From: Pseudoalteromonas byunsanensis
Lineage (GTDB): Bacteria > Pseudomonadota > Gammaproteobacteria > Enterobacterales > Alteromonadaceae
Direction: 5' to 3'
Length of the DNA: 64,000 nucleotides
Assembly: GCF_001854475.1 (NCBI RefSeq)
Contig: NZ_MNAN01000026.1
Location: 466,413-530,412, forward strand
The position numbers and the translations under genes are program-made. The number at the start of each line of letters is the position of its first letter. The first letter of the stretch is position 1. The notes beneath the pieces are model-generated. The model did not search any database, had not been told where the DNA came from, and was given only the letters and a program-made list of their open reading frames with translations. Of this stretch, positions 1 through 8,153 are shown in pieces.

Positions 1-237
1 GTCAACCTGATGGAGGCCATCTTTGACGAGCTGAGGGTAAATCGTGCCATCTAAATTGATCGTTTGTGCGCCTACCCCAACAAACTGCTGAACCGGGCTT
101 TTACCTTCTGTTTGAGAATCTTGGGTCTTCCAGCGATACTCTGTCGCATAAGATAATTTGCTAAACGCCGCACTACTCACCGAGAATTTATAGTCCCCCA
201 GCTGCATCATGTGCGACGCGTGACTTACTTTAGCCAT
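1..237 (-). CDS. phage tail protein gpU-like, partial
   Basis: This is the N-terminal 79 residues of a protein that runs off the left edge; it begins MAKVSHASHMMQLGDYKFSV. The short leading segment, the 'Y.W' pattern (ATEYRWKTQ) and the segment ending in 'QTINLDGTIYPQ' match the P2 gpU family, which acts at the tail end in tail completion or length termination. The ATG overlaps the tape-measure stop (TAATG), so the two are translationally coupled as in P2 (T-U-D order). A gpD-like gene would be expected further left but cannot be seen. Family assignment is by recognition, not by search. Confidence 0.75.
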   Translation of the reverse strand, partial: MAKVSHASHMMQLGDYKFSVSSAAFSKLSYATEYRWKTQDSQTEGKSPVQQFVGVGAQTINLDGTIYPQLVKDGLHQVD

Positions 238-3200
238 TAAGCTACCTCATCAATATATCGCAAGCGTATATCACGCTGCGCTTGCTGTTGTTTTTCCTCA
301 AGAACCAGCTTGATTTGCTCAGCGATTTCCAATGCCGACATATCTGGTGTCGCATTGACCGTAATATTGGCATTAACGGTCACGCTACTATTCACATGCT
401 GCGCTGGTGATTTATCGCTAGTTGTTTTTTGCCCTAGCGCATTAAGCTCATTTGGATTAGCAATCAACACATCATTTTGTTGATCTGTAAGTTGCTGTGC
501 TAAGGCTGATTTTCGATTTACATGTGCTTGCCCTGCCTTTGCGTTTCGTGAACTATCCCCAGCTAGCTCTTTATGCGATCCCCCCAGCTCAAACCTTGGG
601 TCATTCGCCGCGCCACCTAAAGAGGCATCTACATTGGCAATATTCAAAGATTGTTCTGCAGCGGTTTCTTTTACATCACTATCTTCCAGTGAACTGCCGA
701 ACCAATCGCCTAAGAAGCCACCTAATGACTCACCTCCAAACGAACCTATTGCGCCACCAATCGCACCACCAATCAATGTGCCAACACCAGGAATGATAGA
801 GCCAATGGCAGCCCCTGCTGCGGCACCTGCAAGCGCCCCACCTGCTCCGCCCGCTGCGGATCCAATTTGTTTCGATTTCTCGCGTTTGCTTAGGCTGTCA
901 TCGGCCAATGTACCGCCAATATCCGCAGCGCTCATAATGGTTCTAAGCGGGCCAGTAAAGCGGCCTAATGTTTTAGCTAGCGGGTTTTTCATTAATCTCT
1001 TAACAAAACCACCCACTTTAGGCTTTGCTTGTTTGTTGCCACCGAAAATTGGGTCATTCGCGGCAACGCCTTTGCCCAGCTTTGCTTGGTTGGCTGACTG
1101 AGACTTGTTCGGCGTAGCGGCTTGCTTAGAGTTATCTTTACGACCTCCATCCAATACCTTCAGTGCGGGTTTTGGTGATTGTGCTAGCTTACCTTTGTGT
1201 TTATTGGACGAGGATTTATCAGTGTCATCCTGTGTGTCTTTCACCCATGGCTGGGTATTACTACGCGGCTGAAACTGACGGCTTTTCGCCCCCTTGCGTT
1301 TGGCTTTGTTGCGCCTTCTATTACGCTTTTTGTTACGTTTGCTCGGCTTATCTTTTTGCTCTTCTGGCGCGTCTTCAGTGCCTAAGTTCTCAAAGAAATC
1401 AGTGGCGGCATCACCTATAGATGATAAATCGCCATTAAGGATCCCTTTGAAATCAAGCTTGCCAATAGCAGACGAGTGCTTTTCAAAAGCTGAAGCCGCA
1501 TCGTTTAGACCGAAAGAGTTAAGAAGATCTGGACCCGCTTTAACCAATGATTGAAGATCGCCACCCATAATGCCTTTCATGTCTAGCTGCTTTAGAGCAG
1601 GCAAGGACTTTTTAAGTGCATCTGCGGGGCCCTGAAAGTTAGCCACTTTGAGTAAGTCTGGACCGACATCTAACAGCGATGACATGTCTCCCGAGGCAAT
1701 ACCTTGCAAATCTAATTGCTTAAGTGCTGGCATCGCAGTTTTCAGCGCTTTGGCTGGGCCTTTTAAATTGGCCGCTTTGAGTAAATCTGGGCCTGCATCT
1801 AATACCGAAGACAAGTCTCCCGAGACAATACCTTGCAAATCTAATTGCTTAAGTGCTGGCATCGCAGTTTTCAGCGCTTTGGCTGGGCCTTTTAAATTGG
1901 CCGCTTTGAGTAAGTCTGGGCCGGCATCTAATACCGAAGACAAGTCTCCCGAGGCAATACCTTGCAAATCTAATTGCCTAAGTGCTGGCATCGCAGTTTT
2001 CAGCGCTTTGGCTGGGCCTTTTAAATTGGCCGCTTTGAGTAAATCTGGGCCGGCATCTAATACCGAAGACAAGTCTCTCGCAGCAATACCTTGCAAATCT
2101 AATTGCTTAAGTGCCGGCATCGCAGTTTTCAGCGCTTTGGCTGGGCCTTTTAAATTGGCCGCTTTGAGTAAATCTGGGCCAGCATCTAATACCGAAGACA
2201 AATCTCCCGAGGCAATACCTTGCAAATCTAATTGCTTAAGTGCTGGCATCGCAGTTTTAAGCGCTTTGGCAGGGCCTTTGAGATCGGCGGCTTTCAAAAG
2301 CTGTGGCGCAAGGTCTAAAATTGAAGCCAAATCCCCTTCAACAGTGCTTTGCACGTTCAACTGATTGACGGCTGGCAGCTTGATAGGTGCCTGTTTTTTA
2401 GCAGCCGGATTTTGTGCCAGTACAGTGCCTTGTTCTTTACTGACTCGTTTGTTTTTACCAAGTGGCTTGTCGTGCAGTTTAGTGCTGGTTTTAGATGTTT
2501 TAACCTTTTCAAGAATTGGGTTGGCCGGTGTTTTGGCAATCAATTTATTCACAGAAGGCACGGCTATATGCTTGTCTGACGGTATTCCTCTGCTAACTAC
2601 CTTTTGCTGTTTTTGTGCGGTTTTGTTTGCTGCAGTGTTTTTTGTTACGTTCTTTATTTGTTGTGTACTAGCACCTTTTACTTTGAGGCCTGCAACTGTA
2701 TCAAGCAACTCTCGTATTGCGTTGCTGACCCCCTCTTCTACGCCACCTGACAACTCATTCGTAAGGTGCTCAATCGAATGGGTAACCGCGCCGATAGACC
2801 AGTCCAACGATGTTAAGCTGTCATCAAGAGATTCCACATTCATCGCTTTGAGCAAACCAAGCGTACTGGCTCGTACTGAAGACAAGTTCTCGCTCATGAT
2901 ACTTTGTGTATCAAGCTGGTGTACCACTGACTCTTGAACACTAAACAAGCCAGCTTCTACATTAGAAGCATTATCTCGCCCTGTATTACTGGCATTTGAT
3001 GTCTCTTGTGAAGGATTCTTGAGATTTGCAGGTAATGAGCCTGAACTCATCTGTAAAGATGCATTTAATTCCAACAAATGCGCACGAAGGTCTGTGACAT
3101 GGTTTGCGAGCAAGTCATTAACATTAAACGTTGCAAGCAAGCTAAGTAGTGACTCTAGCGGTTTGCTGTCAAATGCCAGCGCTTGCGATTGAAGCTGCTG

Positions 3201-3356
3201 CATCACCTGTCCAAGTAATTCGGCACTAGCGCTAATATCTTCATATGGCTGAATTTTTGGTAGCTTGTTTTTCACTTTATTTTCAGCAGTTCCCTGCAAA
3301 GTTGATGCACCCTGTTGTGTGGCGCGATTTTGATCAGAAGGATCCACAAATGTCAT
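237..3356 (-). CDS. tail tape measure protein with tandem 43-residue repeats
   Basis: About 1039 aa when started at the ATG at 3356, which has a weak CAGG upstream; a longer frame opens with a TTG at 3473 inside an inverted repeat and is less likely. Position between gpE and gpU, large size and helical composition identify it as the tape measure, which sets tail length. Residues about 330-545 are five nearly identical 43-aa repeats (LDLQGIASGDLSSVLDAGPD type) flanked by diverged units. A very basic stretch (KRNKKRNRRRNKAKRKGAKS) follows, then a Gly/Ala-rich hydrophobic segment near residues 820-885, typical of tape-measure membrane segments. The end is a charged helix (EIAEQIKLVLEEKQQQAQRD). 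The repeats make copy number, and so tail length, liable to change by unequal recombination. Confidence 0.85.
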   Translation of the reverse strand: MTFVDPSDQNRATQQGASTLQGTAENKVKNKLPKIQPYEDISASAELLGQVMQQLQSQALAFDSKPLESLLSLLATFNVNDLLANHVTDLRAHLLELNASLQMSSGSLPANLKNPSQETSNASNTGRDNASNVEAGLFSVQESVVHQLDTQSIMSENLSSVRASTLGLLKAMNVESLDDSLTSLDWSIGAVTHSIEHLTNELSGGVEEGVSNAIRELLDTVAGLKVKGASTQQIKNVTKNTAANKTAQKQQKVVSRGIPSDKHIAVPSVNKLIAKTPANPILEKVKTSKTSTKLHDKPLGKNKRVSKEQGTVLAQNPAAKKQAPIKLPAVNQLNVQSTVEGDLASILDLAPQLLKAADLKGPAKALKTAMPALKQLDLQGIASGDLSSVLDAGPDLLKAANLKGPAKALKTAMPALKQLDLQGIAARDLSSVLDAGPDLLKAANLKGPAKALKTAMPALRQLDLQGIASGDLSSVLDAGPDLLKAANLKGPAKALKTAMPALKQLDLQGIVSGDLSSVLDAGPDLLKAANLKGPAKALKTAMPALKQLDLQGIASGDMSSLLDVGPDLLKVANFQGPADALKKSLPALKQLDMKGIMGGDLQSLVKAGPDLLNSFGLNDAASAFEKHSSAIGKLDFKGILNGDLSSIGDAATDFFENLGTEDAPEEQKDKPSKRNKKRNRRRNKAKRKGAKSRQFQPRSNTQPWVKDTQDDTDKSSSNKHKGKLAQSPKPALKVLDGGRKDNSKQAATPNKSQSANQAKLGKGVAANDPIFGGNKQAKPKVGGFVKRLMKNPLAKTLGRFTGPLRTIMSAADIGGTLADDSLSKREKSKQIGSAAGGAGGALAGAAAGAAIGSIIPGVGTLIGGAIGGAIGSFGGESLGGFLGDWFGSSLEDSDVKETAAEQSLNIANVDASLGGAANDPRFELGGSHKELAGDSSRNAKAGQAHVNRKSALAQQLTDQQNDVLIANPNELNALGQKTTSDKSPAQHVNSSVTVNANITVNATPDMSALEIAEQIKLVLEEKQQQAQRDIRLRYIDEVA
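1722..2366 (-). repeat. 129-bp tandem repeat array in tape-measure gene
   Basis: The unit starts recur at exactly 129-bp spacing (1722, 1851, 1980, 2109, 2238) with only scattered point differences between units. More diverged units continue on the left side (about 1335-1720). The period is 43 codons, so copy-number changes stay in frame. Confidence 0.92.
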
Positions 3357-3460
3357 AGCAATACCTGAGAAATACATAGAAGTGAGCGAAGTGCCTGTAA
3401 TAACTCTGCATTGATTACCAAAGGAGGGCTGGCGGTGCAGTGACAGGCGTGGTGTTTGTA

Positions 3461-3506
3461 TTTTGTACGGCAAATAACACTAAATAATGCTATTTGCCGT
3501 ACAAAA
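3461..3506. repeat. 16-bp perfect inverted repeat
   Basis: Arms at 3461-3476 and 3491-3506 (TTTTGTACGGCAAATA and its exact reverse complement) are separated by 14 nt. It sits between gpE' and the tape measure, immediately downstream of an intrinsic terminator whose U-tract overlaps one arm. It lacks its own U-tract, so it may be an RNA structure or a protein site. Confidence 0.8.
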
Positions 3507-3527
3507 AAAGGCAGGGGTTACCCTGCC
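3503..3527 (-). terminator. intrinsic terminator after gpE'
   Basis: On the minus strand a GGCAGGG/CCCTGCC stem with a TAAC loop is followed by seven T. The stop codon of the gpE' frame lies in the loop. It would lower transcription into the tape-measure gene unless read through. Confidence 0.75.
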
Positions 3528-3906
3528 TCTGTGGATTGTTTGTATTCAACGGCTGACTCGAACCATTCGCATAGCTCAGGCTCGGTCAGCGCGTTTAACT
3601 CGTTTAGGCCCCACCCAGTATATTTAGCAAGGGCAATAACCATAGCTTTTAAGCGTTTGGGCGGGATACGAGAAAAGCCTGTAGCTTTTCTCGTAACTTG
3701 ACAAAGTCGCTCCAGTCAAGTTCTTCAATTACGTCTGGAGAAACTTCACACAAATTCGAGAAGTAGCGAATTTCACTTTCTGACTCACTCAAATCTGTTT
3801 TGTCCACCATTAAACGATCACGTACTTTTGGTCGTCTCATCTTTAGTTCTGCATACTCATGCGCATCGACCGTGACTGGGAAGTTCAGTTTAATGATATC
3901 TGTCAT
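3518..3906 (-). CDS. gpE-E' tail assembly chaperone, -1 frameshift product
   Basis: The gpE frame contains the heptamer CCCAAAC (minus strand, 3661-3655), phased exactly as C CCA AAC, two codons before the gpE stop. Slipping back one base joins it to an open frame that adds 45 residues (RLKAMVIALAKYTGWGLNEL...) and stops at 3518, giving 129 aa. The extension has the short 'LNELNALTEPELCEWFESAV' look of GpE-family tail proteins. P2 and many other phages make E and E-E' this way as tape-measure chaperones. The heptamer and frames are seen directly; frameshift efficiency is inferred. Confidence 0.8.
3649..3906 (-). CDS. tail assembly chaperone gpE (unshifted)
   Basis: 85 aa, MTDIIKLNFPVTVDAHEYAE, with conserved 'LKMRRPKVRDRLMVDK' and a C-terminal 'LDWSDFVKLREKLQAFL' helix. 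This is the pattern of the FluMu gp41 / P2 gpE family that keeps the tape measure soluble during tube assembly. It lies 6 bp after the tube gene; a GGAG lies about 9 nt before the ATG. Confidence 0.8.
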   Translation of the reverse strand: MTDIIKLNFPVTVDAHEYAELKMRRPKVRDRLMVDKTDLSESESEIRYFSNLCEVSPDVIEELDWSDFVKLREKLQAFLVSRPNA

Positions 3907-3912
3907 AATTTA

Positions 3913-4422
3913 TTACGCTCCAATTGCAGCACGTAGAAGTGCCATTTGATCTTTACCGTTGATAATACGAGTGTCGTTTTGTAGGTCGATGTCGTAGATA
4001 ACATCCTGACCGATTTCTAGCTTGTATTTTTGAACCGCGTATTGAAGCGTCAATTTCGCTTCTTCGCCGTCTTTCCAGTTGCCCATGTCAACTTCTTTGA
4101 AGAAGCCTTCTAAAGTCACTTTAACTGGAACAGGCTCTTCGCCTTGTGCTTGAATCGCACCACGTGCTGTTAGTGGTGTTGTTTTACCACTCCAGTCACC
4201 TAGTAGCTTCATCATGTCGGCACTGTACTCAAGCAAAGTTACTGAGCCTTCAAGCTTTTCAAGTTGGCCTACATCAAGTTCGATTGGCGCTTGGAAACCT
4301 GAAGTGACTTCACGTGTTTTCACCGTTACTTTTGGCAACGTGATTTCATCAGCAATACCTAGATAGCCTTTACCATCAACGAATAGCTTGAATTTTTTTA
4401 AGATTTTAGGAGACATTGCCAT
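3913..4422 (-). CDS. major tail tube protein (FII-like)
   Basis: 169 aa, the size of P2 FII. Its start (MAMSPKILKKFKLFVDGKGY) and the segment 'LTARGAIQAQGEEPVPVKVTLEGFFKEVDMGNWKDGE' are hallmarks of the P2 tube family. It forms the inner tube through which cargo or DNA passes. The ATG overlaps the sheath stop (TAATG), so the two are coupled. This is the only tube gene in the window. Confidence 0.92.
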   Translation of the reverse strand: MAMSPKILKKFKLFVDGKGYLGIADEITLPKVTVKTREVTSGFQAPIELDVGQLEKLEGSVTLLEYSADMMKLLGDWSGKTTPLTARGAIQAQGEEPVPVKVTLEGFFKEVDMGNWKDGEEAKLTLQYAVQKYKLEIGQDVIYDIDLQNDTRIINGKDQMALLRAAIGA

Positions 4423-5756
4423 TATACGATTTCCTCTAGGTAGTTGTTGGTTAGAATGCTCTTGAAGGTGATGTGCTCAGCCGGTGTTGGTGGTGTAAAG
4501 TCAAAGCTAAAGTACACTTTACCTGCCTGAATATTTTCAGGTGTGTTCAAATCTGCATCAGCCCAGATTTGACCGCCGATAATCGCACCCTGCGCTTTTA
4601 AGCTATCAAGGTATGACTGCACGCTTTGCGTTACATCTTCGATGTAAGTCTTTGTGATGTTGCGGTCAACCGCCCACATGTGAGCACGTAACAGCGAGTC
4701 GTTGATCATGTCCGCTGTACGAACCACTGACAGGAATGCCCATTTAGGGTCGTCAGAACACGTACGGTTACCCCATAACTTGAAGCCATTTTGACGGATA
4801 ATCGTCGCAACTTCATTTTCGTTCAGTAAGTTAGCTCGGGCGCTTGCATCACCTAGCTGGAAGTCGATTGGGCGCTCAGTTGCCACGATACCATTCATGT
4901 TGGTGTTACTTGGGCTCCACCAGAAACCACGATCGTTATCTGATTTTGCAATCATACCCGCAACACGTGAACTTGCAGGCTCTACCACTGATTTACCGTC
5001 ACGGAATACTTTAACCGCCGGGTCAACCACAAACACACGGCGTGAGCCGAAGTCTTTACGATATGCTTTTGCTGCGTTGTCGTCTGTACTTGGTCCATCA
5101 GCGATAATCACAGCGCGTAAACGCTCTGCAACTGTAACCATGTTAGAAACCACTGGGTTCTTCTCAGTGCCGTTCTTCTGGTGCGTGTAACCTGGAGCAA
5201 TTAGAATACGTGGTGCAACACCCACGACTGACTCAGCGCCTAAGAATGCTTGCATACCTGTGTAAGCACCGTCGCTGTCAACACCACCTATGATGTTGTT
5301 AGTCACAGTTGCTTCGTCACCATCTGCAACACGTACCACAATCACAACAGCACCAGCTTGGTCGAAAACACCGTCAATCGCAGGAACTAATGAACCCTTA
5401 AGACCATACTCAACATCAGTGATTGTTTTCTCAACTTTGTCCTGAATTGCTTTTAACTCATCAGCCGTTGGCTCAACATCACCATTTGCCGCTTTGTGAG
5501 CTGCAACCGCTTCTGCTTCTGCAGCTGCACGTAACGCTGCCAAACGCGCTTTGAAATCAGCATTGTCTGGGCTCACTAATTTCGCAGCTTCTGCTCGTTT
5601 ACCTGCAATTAATACAGGTGTATTGAGTGGAAACGCTTCTTCGTCAGCGAATGGCGCTGTACCTACTAAGCCAATTACTGAGCTTTTTACTGTTTTGATT
5701 GGACGAGTGCCTGATTGCGCCTCGATCACCTCTACACCGTGTAGAAATTGTGACAT
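4422..5756 (-). CDS. contractile tail sheath protein (FI-like)
   Basis: 444 aa from the ATG at 5756, preceded by AAAGGAG; an upstream in-frame start overlaps a terminator and is unlikely. MSQFLHGVEVIEAQSGTRPI and the C-terminal half with 'WGNRTCSDDPKWAFLSVVRTADMINDSLLRAHMW' and 'VKVYFSFDFTPPTPAEHITF'-like strands are typical of P2 FI / Mu L sheath proteins. Residues about 50-130 form an Ala/Glu-rich insertion (AAEAEAVAAHKAANGDVEPT) that is longer than in P2 FI (396 aa). Its presence makes the particle contractile (myovirus or R-type). Confidence 0.93.
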   Translation of the reverse strand: MSQFLHGVEVIEAQSGTRPIKTVKSSVIGLVGTAPFADEEAFPLNTPVLIAGKRAEAAKLVSPDNADFKARLAALRAAAEAEAVAAHKAANGDVEPTADELKAIQDKVEKTITDVEYGLKGSLVPAIDGVFDQAGAVVIVVRVADGDEATVTNNIIGGVDSDGAYTGMQAFLGAESVVGVAPRILIAPGYTHQKNGTEKNPVVSNMVTVAERLRAVIIADGPSTDDNAAKAYRKDFGSRRVFVVDPAVKVFRDGKSVVEPASSRVAGMIAKSDNDRGFWWSPSNTNMNGIVATERPIDFQLGDASARANLLNENEVATIIRQNGFKLWGNRTCSDDPKWAFLSVVRTADMINDSLLRAHMWAVDRNITKTYIEDVTQSVQSYLDSLKAQGAIIGGQIWADADLNTPENIQAGKVYFSFDFTPPTPAEHITFKSILTNNYLEEIV

Positions 5757-5791
5757 ATGATTCTCCTTTAAGGGTATGTCAGTTAGAAACA

Positions 5792-5817
5792 AAAAAACCA
5801 CGCTAAGCGTGGTTTTG
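5792..5817 (-). terminator. intrinsic terminator between gp25 and sheath genes
   Basis: On the minus strand a CCACGC/GCGTGG stem with a 3-nt loop is followed by seven T. It lies between the baseplate gene W and the sheath gene, so full expression of sheath and tube needs readthrough or a separate promoter. Confidence 0.75.
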
Positions 5818-5845
5818 AGATTTAAAAAATATGAGTTTTGTGTTG

Positions 5846-6181
5846 TTACACTTGTATGCCTTCAATGATTACTGGTTCGCCATTAATTAAATACAAACCA
5901 TTAATATCTATAGACAACTTTCCGCTGCCAGCGGGGTGCACCGCAACCGATTCAAGACGAAAGCGAGGTTCCCATTTTTCCAGTCCCTCTGAAATCGCCA
6001 GCGTAATATCGCCCACCAAAGAGCTGGAAAATGGACTATCGAGTAGGTCGAATAAACCGCACCCATAATCACGCCGCATGACACGACTGCCAAGTGGCGT
6101 TGTGACAATGTCCCGAATACTTTGTTTAAGATGGTCAACGCCCGAGAGCGGCCGACCTGTTTGCGCGTTCATACCTATCAT
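5846..6181 (-). CDS. baseplate wedge protein gp25/gpW-like
   Basis: 111 aa from the ATG at 6181 (AAGG upstream); P2 gpW is 115 aa. It carries the gp25 signature 'GVDHLKQSIRDIVTTPLGSRVMRRDYGCGLFDLLD' and an 'EKWEPRFRLESVAV' segment. This lysozyme-like family forms the wedge core that touches gpJ and nucleates the sheath. Only one copy exists, against four J-I pairs, so each J must dock on this same protein or on gpV. Confidence 0.92.
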   Translation of the reverse strand: MIGMNAQTGRPLSGVDHLKQSIRDIVTTPLGSRVMRRDYGCGLFDLLDSPFSSSLVGDITLAISEGLEKWEPRFRLESVAVHPAGSGKLSIDINGLYLINGEPVIIEGIQV

Positions 6182-6197
6182 TTCGTAACCTTTTGCA

Positions 6198-6497
6198 TTA
6201 ACCACCGACAGTGAAACTACTTACTCCCAGTGCTATTTTTCCGCCACAACTGGTTGGGTCGCCAAGACGTGCAACCGCCTTACCTGCTATCGTAAAACTC
6301 CCAGCTCCCTGAGCGACCATCGCACCAACGTGTTTTACTTTGGGGTCTGTAGCTAGATTATGCGTGCTTATTGAATCGCCTTGGCGCAGCACGGGTTTTC
6401 CCGCCACGGTAAAACTGGTCTGCGATGCACTGATGGAGCCTGGTAAAAATCCCACGTGCAAGTCCGTTATGTGGGCATCAACTGAAATTGCCGGCAT
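6198..6497 (-). CDS. PAAR-domain spike tip protein
   Basis: 99 aa. It contains two copies of a 'SFTVAGKPVLRQGDSISTHN' / 'SFTIAGKAVARLGDPTSCGG' motif, as in PAAR proteins that bind a metal and sharpen the end of VgrG/gpV spikes. It follows gpV by 3 bp. A separate PAAR gene is common in Mu-like phages, tailocins and contractile injection systems. Confidence 0.85.
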   Translation of the reverse strand: MPAISVDAHITDLHVGFLPGSISASQTSFTVAGKPVLRQGDSISTHNLATDPKVKHVGAMVAQGAGSFTIAGKAVARLGDPTSCGGKIALGVSSFTVGG

Positions 6498-6500
6498 AAC

Positions 6501-7181
6501 TTACTCCTGAGCGCTGATCTTACTACCGTTAAGTTTTAGCGTAGCCGATGATTTAACCGTCAAGTCGCCGCCCGTAGCTTCAAGAGCAAGGGTTTTTCCC
6601 TTTAAACTGAGGTTGTCGGCAGCCGTTACTGCGATATTCTTGTCAGCATTGACCGTAGCATTCCCCGTTACATTAACGGTGGCGTTATTTTTGACTGTGA
6701 TGTTTAAGTCGTTATCACATTCTAAAATAATGTCTTTGGCAGATTTGAGCTTGATAACCGCAGAGTCTTGTTTAACGTCTATCAGGTATTGGTGCTTCTT
6801 GCGGTCATATTCCACCATGGAACCATCCTGATATTTGGTTCGCTGTACATTGACCCGTTCATCCTTGCCCACATCACTGGCCACACTTTCTAAGTTATGA
6901 CCATTTTGATACAAGCTGCCAAGCACTACGCCTTGCGCTAAATCACCACAAGGGGCAAGTACCACAACCTGTTCACCCACCTCTGGTGCTTGCCAAGTTA
7001 AGTCGTTAAATGCCTGATTAGTCAGCCAAGGTAGCCAAGTTGTGAGCCAGTCACCAATTTTTACCCGTACTTTGGCCTTTTCGTAATCCACCTCATTCAC
7101 AGTGCCAAGTGAGATAAGCTTAGCCAAACGGCTTTGCATATCTGCCTGTGCTAGATTACTTTGTAGAGGGTTAGCCTGCAT
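6501..7181 (-). CDS. baseplate spike protein gpV-like
   Basis: 226 aa. The N-terminal helix is followed by an OB-fold (VDYEKAKVRVKIGDWLTTWLPW ... GEQVVVLAPCGDLAQGVVLGSLYQ), then a beta-helical stem rich in short repeats (NITVKNNATVNVTGNATVNA, LTVKSSATLKLNGSKIS). This is the P2 gpV / gp45 architecture: a trimeric membrane-piercing spike. It overlaps the preceding gene by 11 bp and is followed by the PAAR tip. Confidence 0.92.
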   Translation of the reverse strand: MQANPLQSNLAQADMQSRLAKLISLGTVNEVDYEKAKVRVKIGDWLTTWLPWLTNQAFNDLTWQAPEVGEQVVVLAPCGDLAQGVVLGSLYQNGHNLESVASDVGKDERVNVQRTKYQDGSMVEYDRKKHQYLIDVKQDSAVIKLKSAKDIILECDNDLNITVKNNATVNVTGNATVNADKNIAVTAADNLSLKGKTLALEATGGDLTVKSSATLKLNGSKISAQE

Positions 7182-7779
7182 TTTCCACCTCCGCGATTAC
7201 CACTTCACCCTCAGCATTGACCGTGGCCACATGGTGATGTTCTCCACCGTGTGGACCGAGATATACATCGGTGATCACAGGGCCAGGTGCTTCTTCAGGA
7301 GGCTCAACTTGATAGTAAAACTCCCAAATCACCTTCGCTTTACCTATCACGGTGTCGCTTTGTTTGGTAAAGGCAAACTCGCTACTATGAGCGACAAAGT
7401 GTTGCCAAGGAACGGGCACATCGTCAGCCTGCATCAGCGCTTCACTACTATCAATCACCCCGTCTAACCGCTTAAGTAGCGCGATGTTATCGGCATCTTC
7501 GGCTTCGATGTCTAGCTGCAATTTCAGCACTCGTCTGTCGAGTGGATTTGGGCTTAAGTTTTTGTTTGACGTAGGCCCATAAGTGACACCTGAGGCGGCA
7601 CCTGTACTTTGCAACTCACTGGCTTGACGTTCTGATACCAGTGTGACACACAGCTGCGCCACTTGGGTTAAGTCTGGATAAGGCATAACAGGTTTTATCA
7701 AACCAACCTGTGCGACGCCTTGTAATCCAGAGCTCAGGTACTCAAGCACCTTTTCAACTAGGGTACTGCGATGGTTCAT
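7171..7779 (-). CDS. tail terminator/completion-like protein, tentative
   Basis: 202 aa. The helical start (VEKVLEYLSSGLQGVAQVGL) is followed by a beta-rich body with 'RRVLKLQLDIEAEDADNIALLKRLDGVI' and 'KVIWEFYYQVE', resembling tail terminator or minor tail proteins of the Mu gp37 / DUF1834 type. A His/Glu-rich tail (HGGEHHHVATVNAEGEVV) might bind metal. It lies at the head of the single-copy core block, just before gpV. The family call is a pattern judgement and could be wrong. Confidence 0.4.
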   Translation of the reverse strand: MNHRSTLVEKVLEYLSSGLQGVAQVGLIKPVMPYPDLTQVAQLCVTLVSERQASELQSTGAASGVTYGPTSNKNLSPNPLDRRVLKLQLDIEAEDADNIALLKRLDGVIDSSEALMQADDVPVPWQHFVAHSSEFAFTKQSDTVIGKAKVIWEFYYQVEPPEEAPGPVITDVYLGPHGGEHHHVATVNAEGEVVIAEVENAG

Positions 7780-7793
7780 AGTGATTCTCTGAT

Positions 7794-7827
7794 AAAAAGC
7801 TCAGCCCTTCATAAAAAAGAAAGGCTG
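7794..7827 (-). terminator. weak terminator-like hairpin after module-4 chaperone
   Basis: On the minus strand CAGCCTTTC / GAAGGGCTG (one mismatch) with an 8-nt loop is followed by AGCTTTTT. It separates the fourth fibre module from the core tail genes. Confidence 0.45.
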
Positions 7828-7861
7828 TATAATGAATGGCGGACAATGTGCCCGAAGAGGG

Positions 7862-8143
7862 TTAAACTGGTAATGGGTAACGTGTTTTAATTTCAGCCAC
7901 TTTATCCATCCAAATTTGTTTTGCTTCGTCTGTTTGGTCATATTGCCACTCGATAAACAGTGGATCTGACTCACTTTGATAAGCGTGCTTTCTAGCTGCA
8001 ATTACCTCTTCGTATTCCAGCACGATTTCCAGTTCATCTGTAGGTAAGTCAATTTCATTTACATATAAATATTCACCAACCTGCTGTCGGTTTAATACAT
8101 TGCCAAATGTGGCTACCACTGTGCCACTATGTTTAACTATCAT
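7862..8143 (-). CDS. tail-fibre assembly chaperone-like protein, module 4
   Basis: 93 aa from the ATG at 8143 (AGGAG 7 nt upstream). The C-terminus 'ARKHAYQSESDPLFIEWQYD ... KVAEIKTRYPLPV' is the common ending of small phage proteins placed after fibre genes, and the protein encoded at 36770-37084 ends in the same way (IKARYPKPE). A role in folding or attaching the preceding fibre is inferred from position. Confidence 0.6.
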   Translation of the reverse strand: MIVKHSGTVVATFGNVLNRQQVGEYLYVNEIDLPTDELEIVLEYEEVIAARKHAYQSESDPLFIEWQYDQTDEAKQIWMDKVAEIKTRYPLPV

Positions 8144-8153
8144 TGTGTCACTC

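Noticed and set aside
1648..2364. 238-codon plus-strand frame made of repeats
   Set aside because: It is the antisense of the tape-measure repeats; the 129-bp period keeps any frame open. No ribosome site and no independent coding signal.
1722..2366. CRISPR-like array
   Set aside because: The whole 129-bp unit is repeated in frame, with no short repeat/variable spacer pattern and no cas genes.
3356..3473. Tape-measure start at the upstream TTG (3473)
   Set aside because: It lies inside the inverted repeat with no ribosome site; the following ~39 codons do not look like a tape-measure N-terminus.
3461..3506. Inverted repeat as a terminator
   Set aside because: No U-tract follows it on the minus strand; the true terminator is the adjacent GGCAGGG hairpin.
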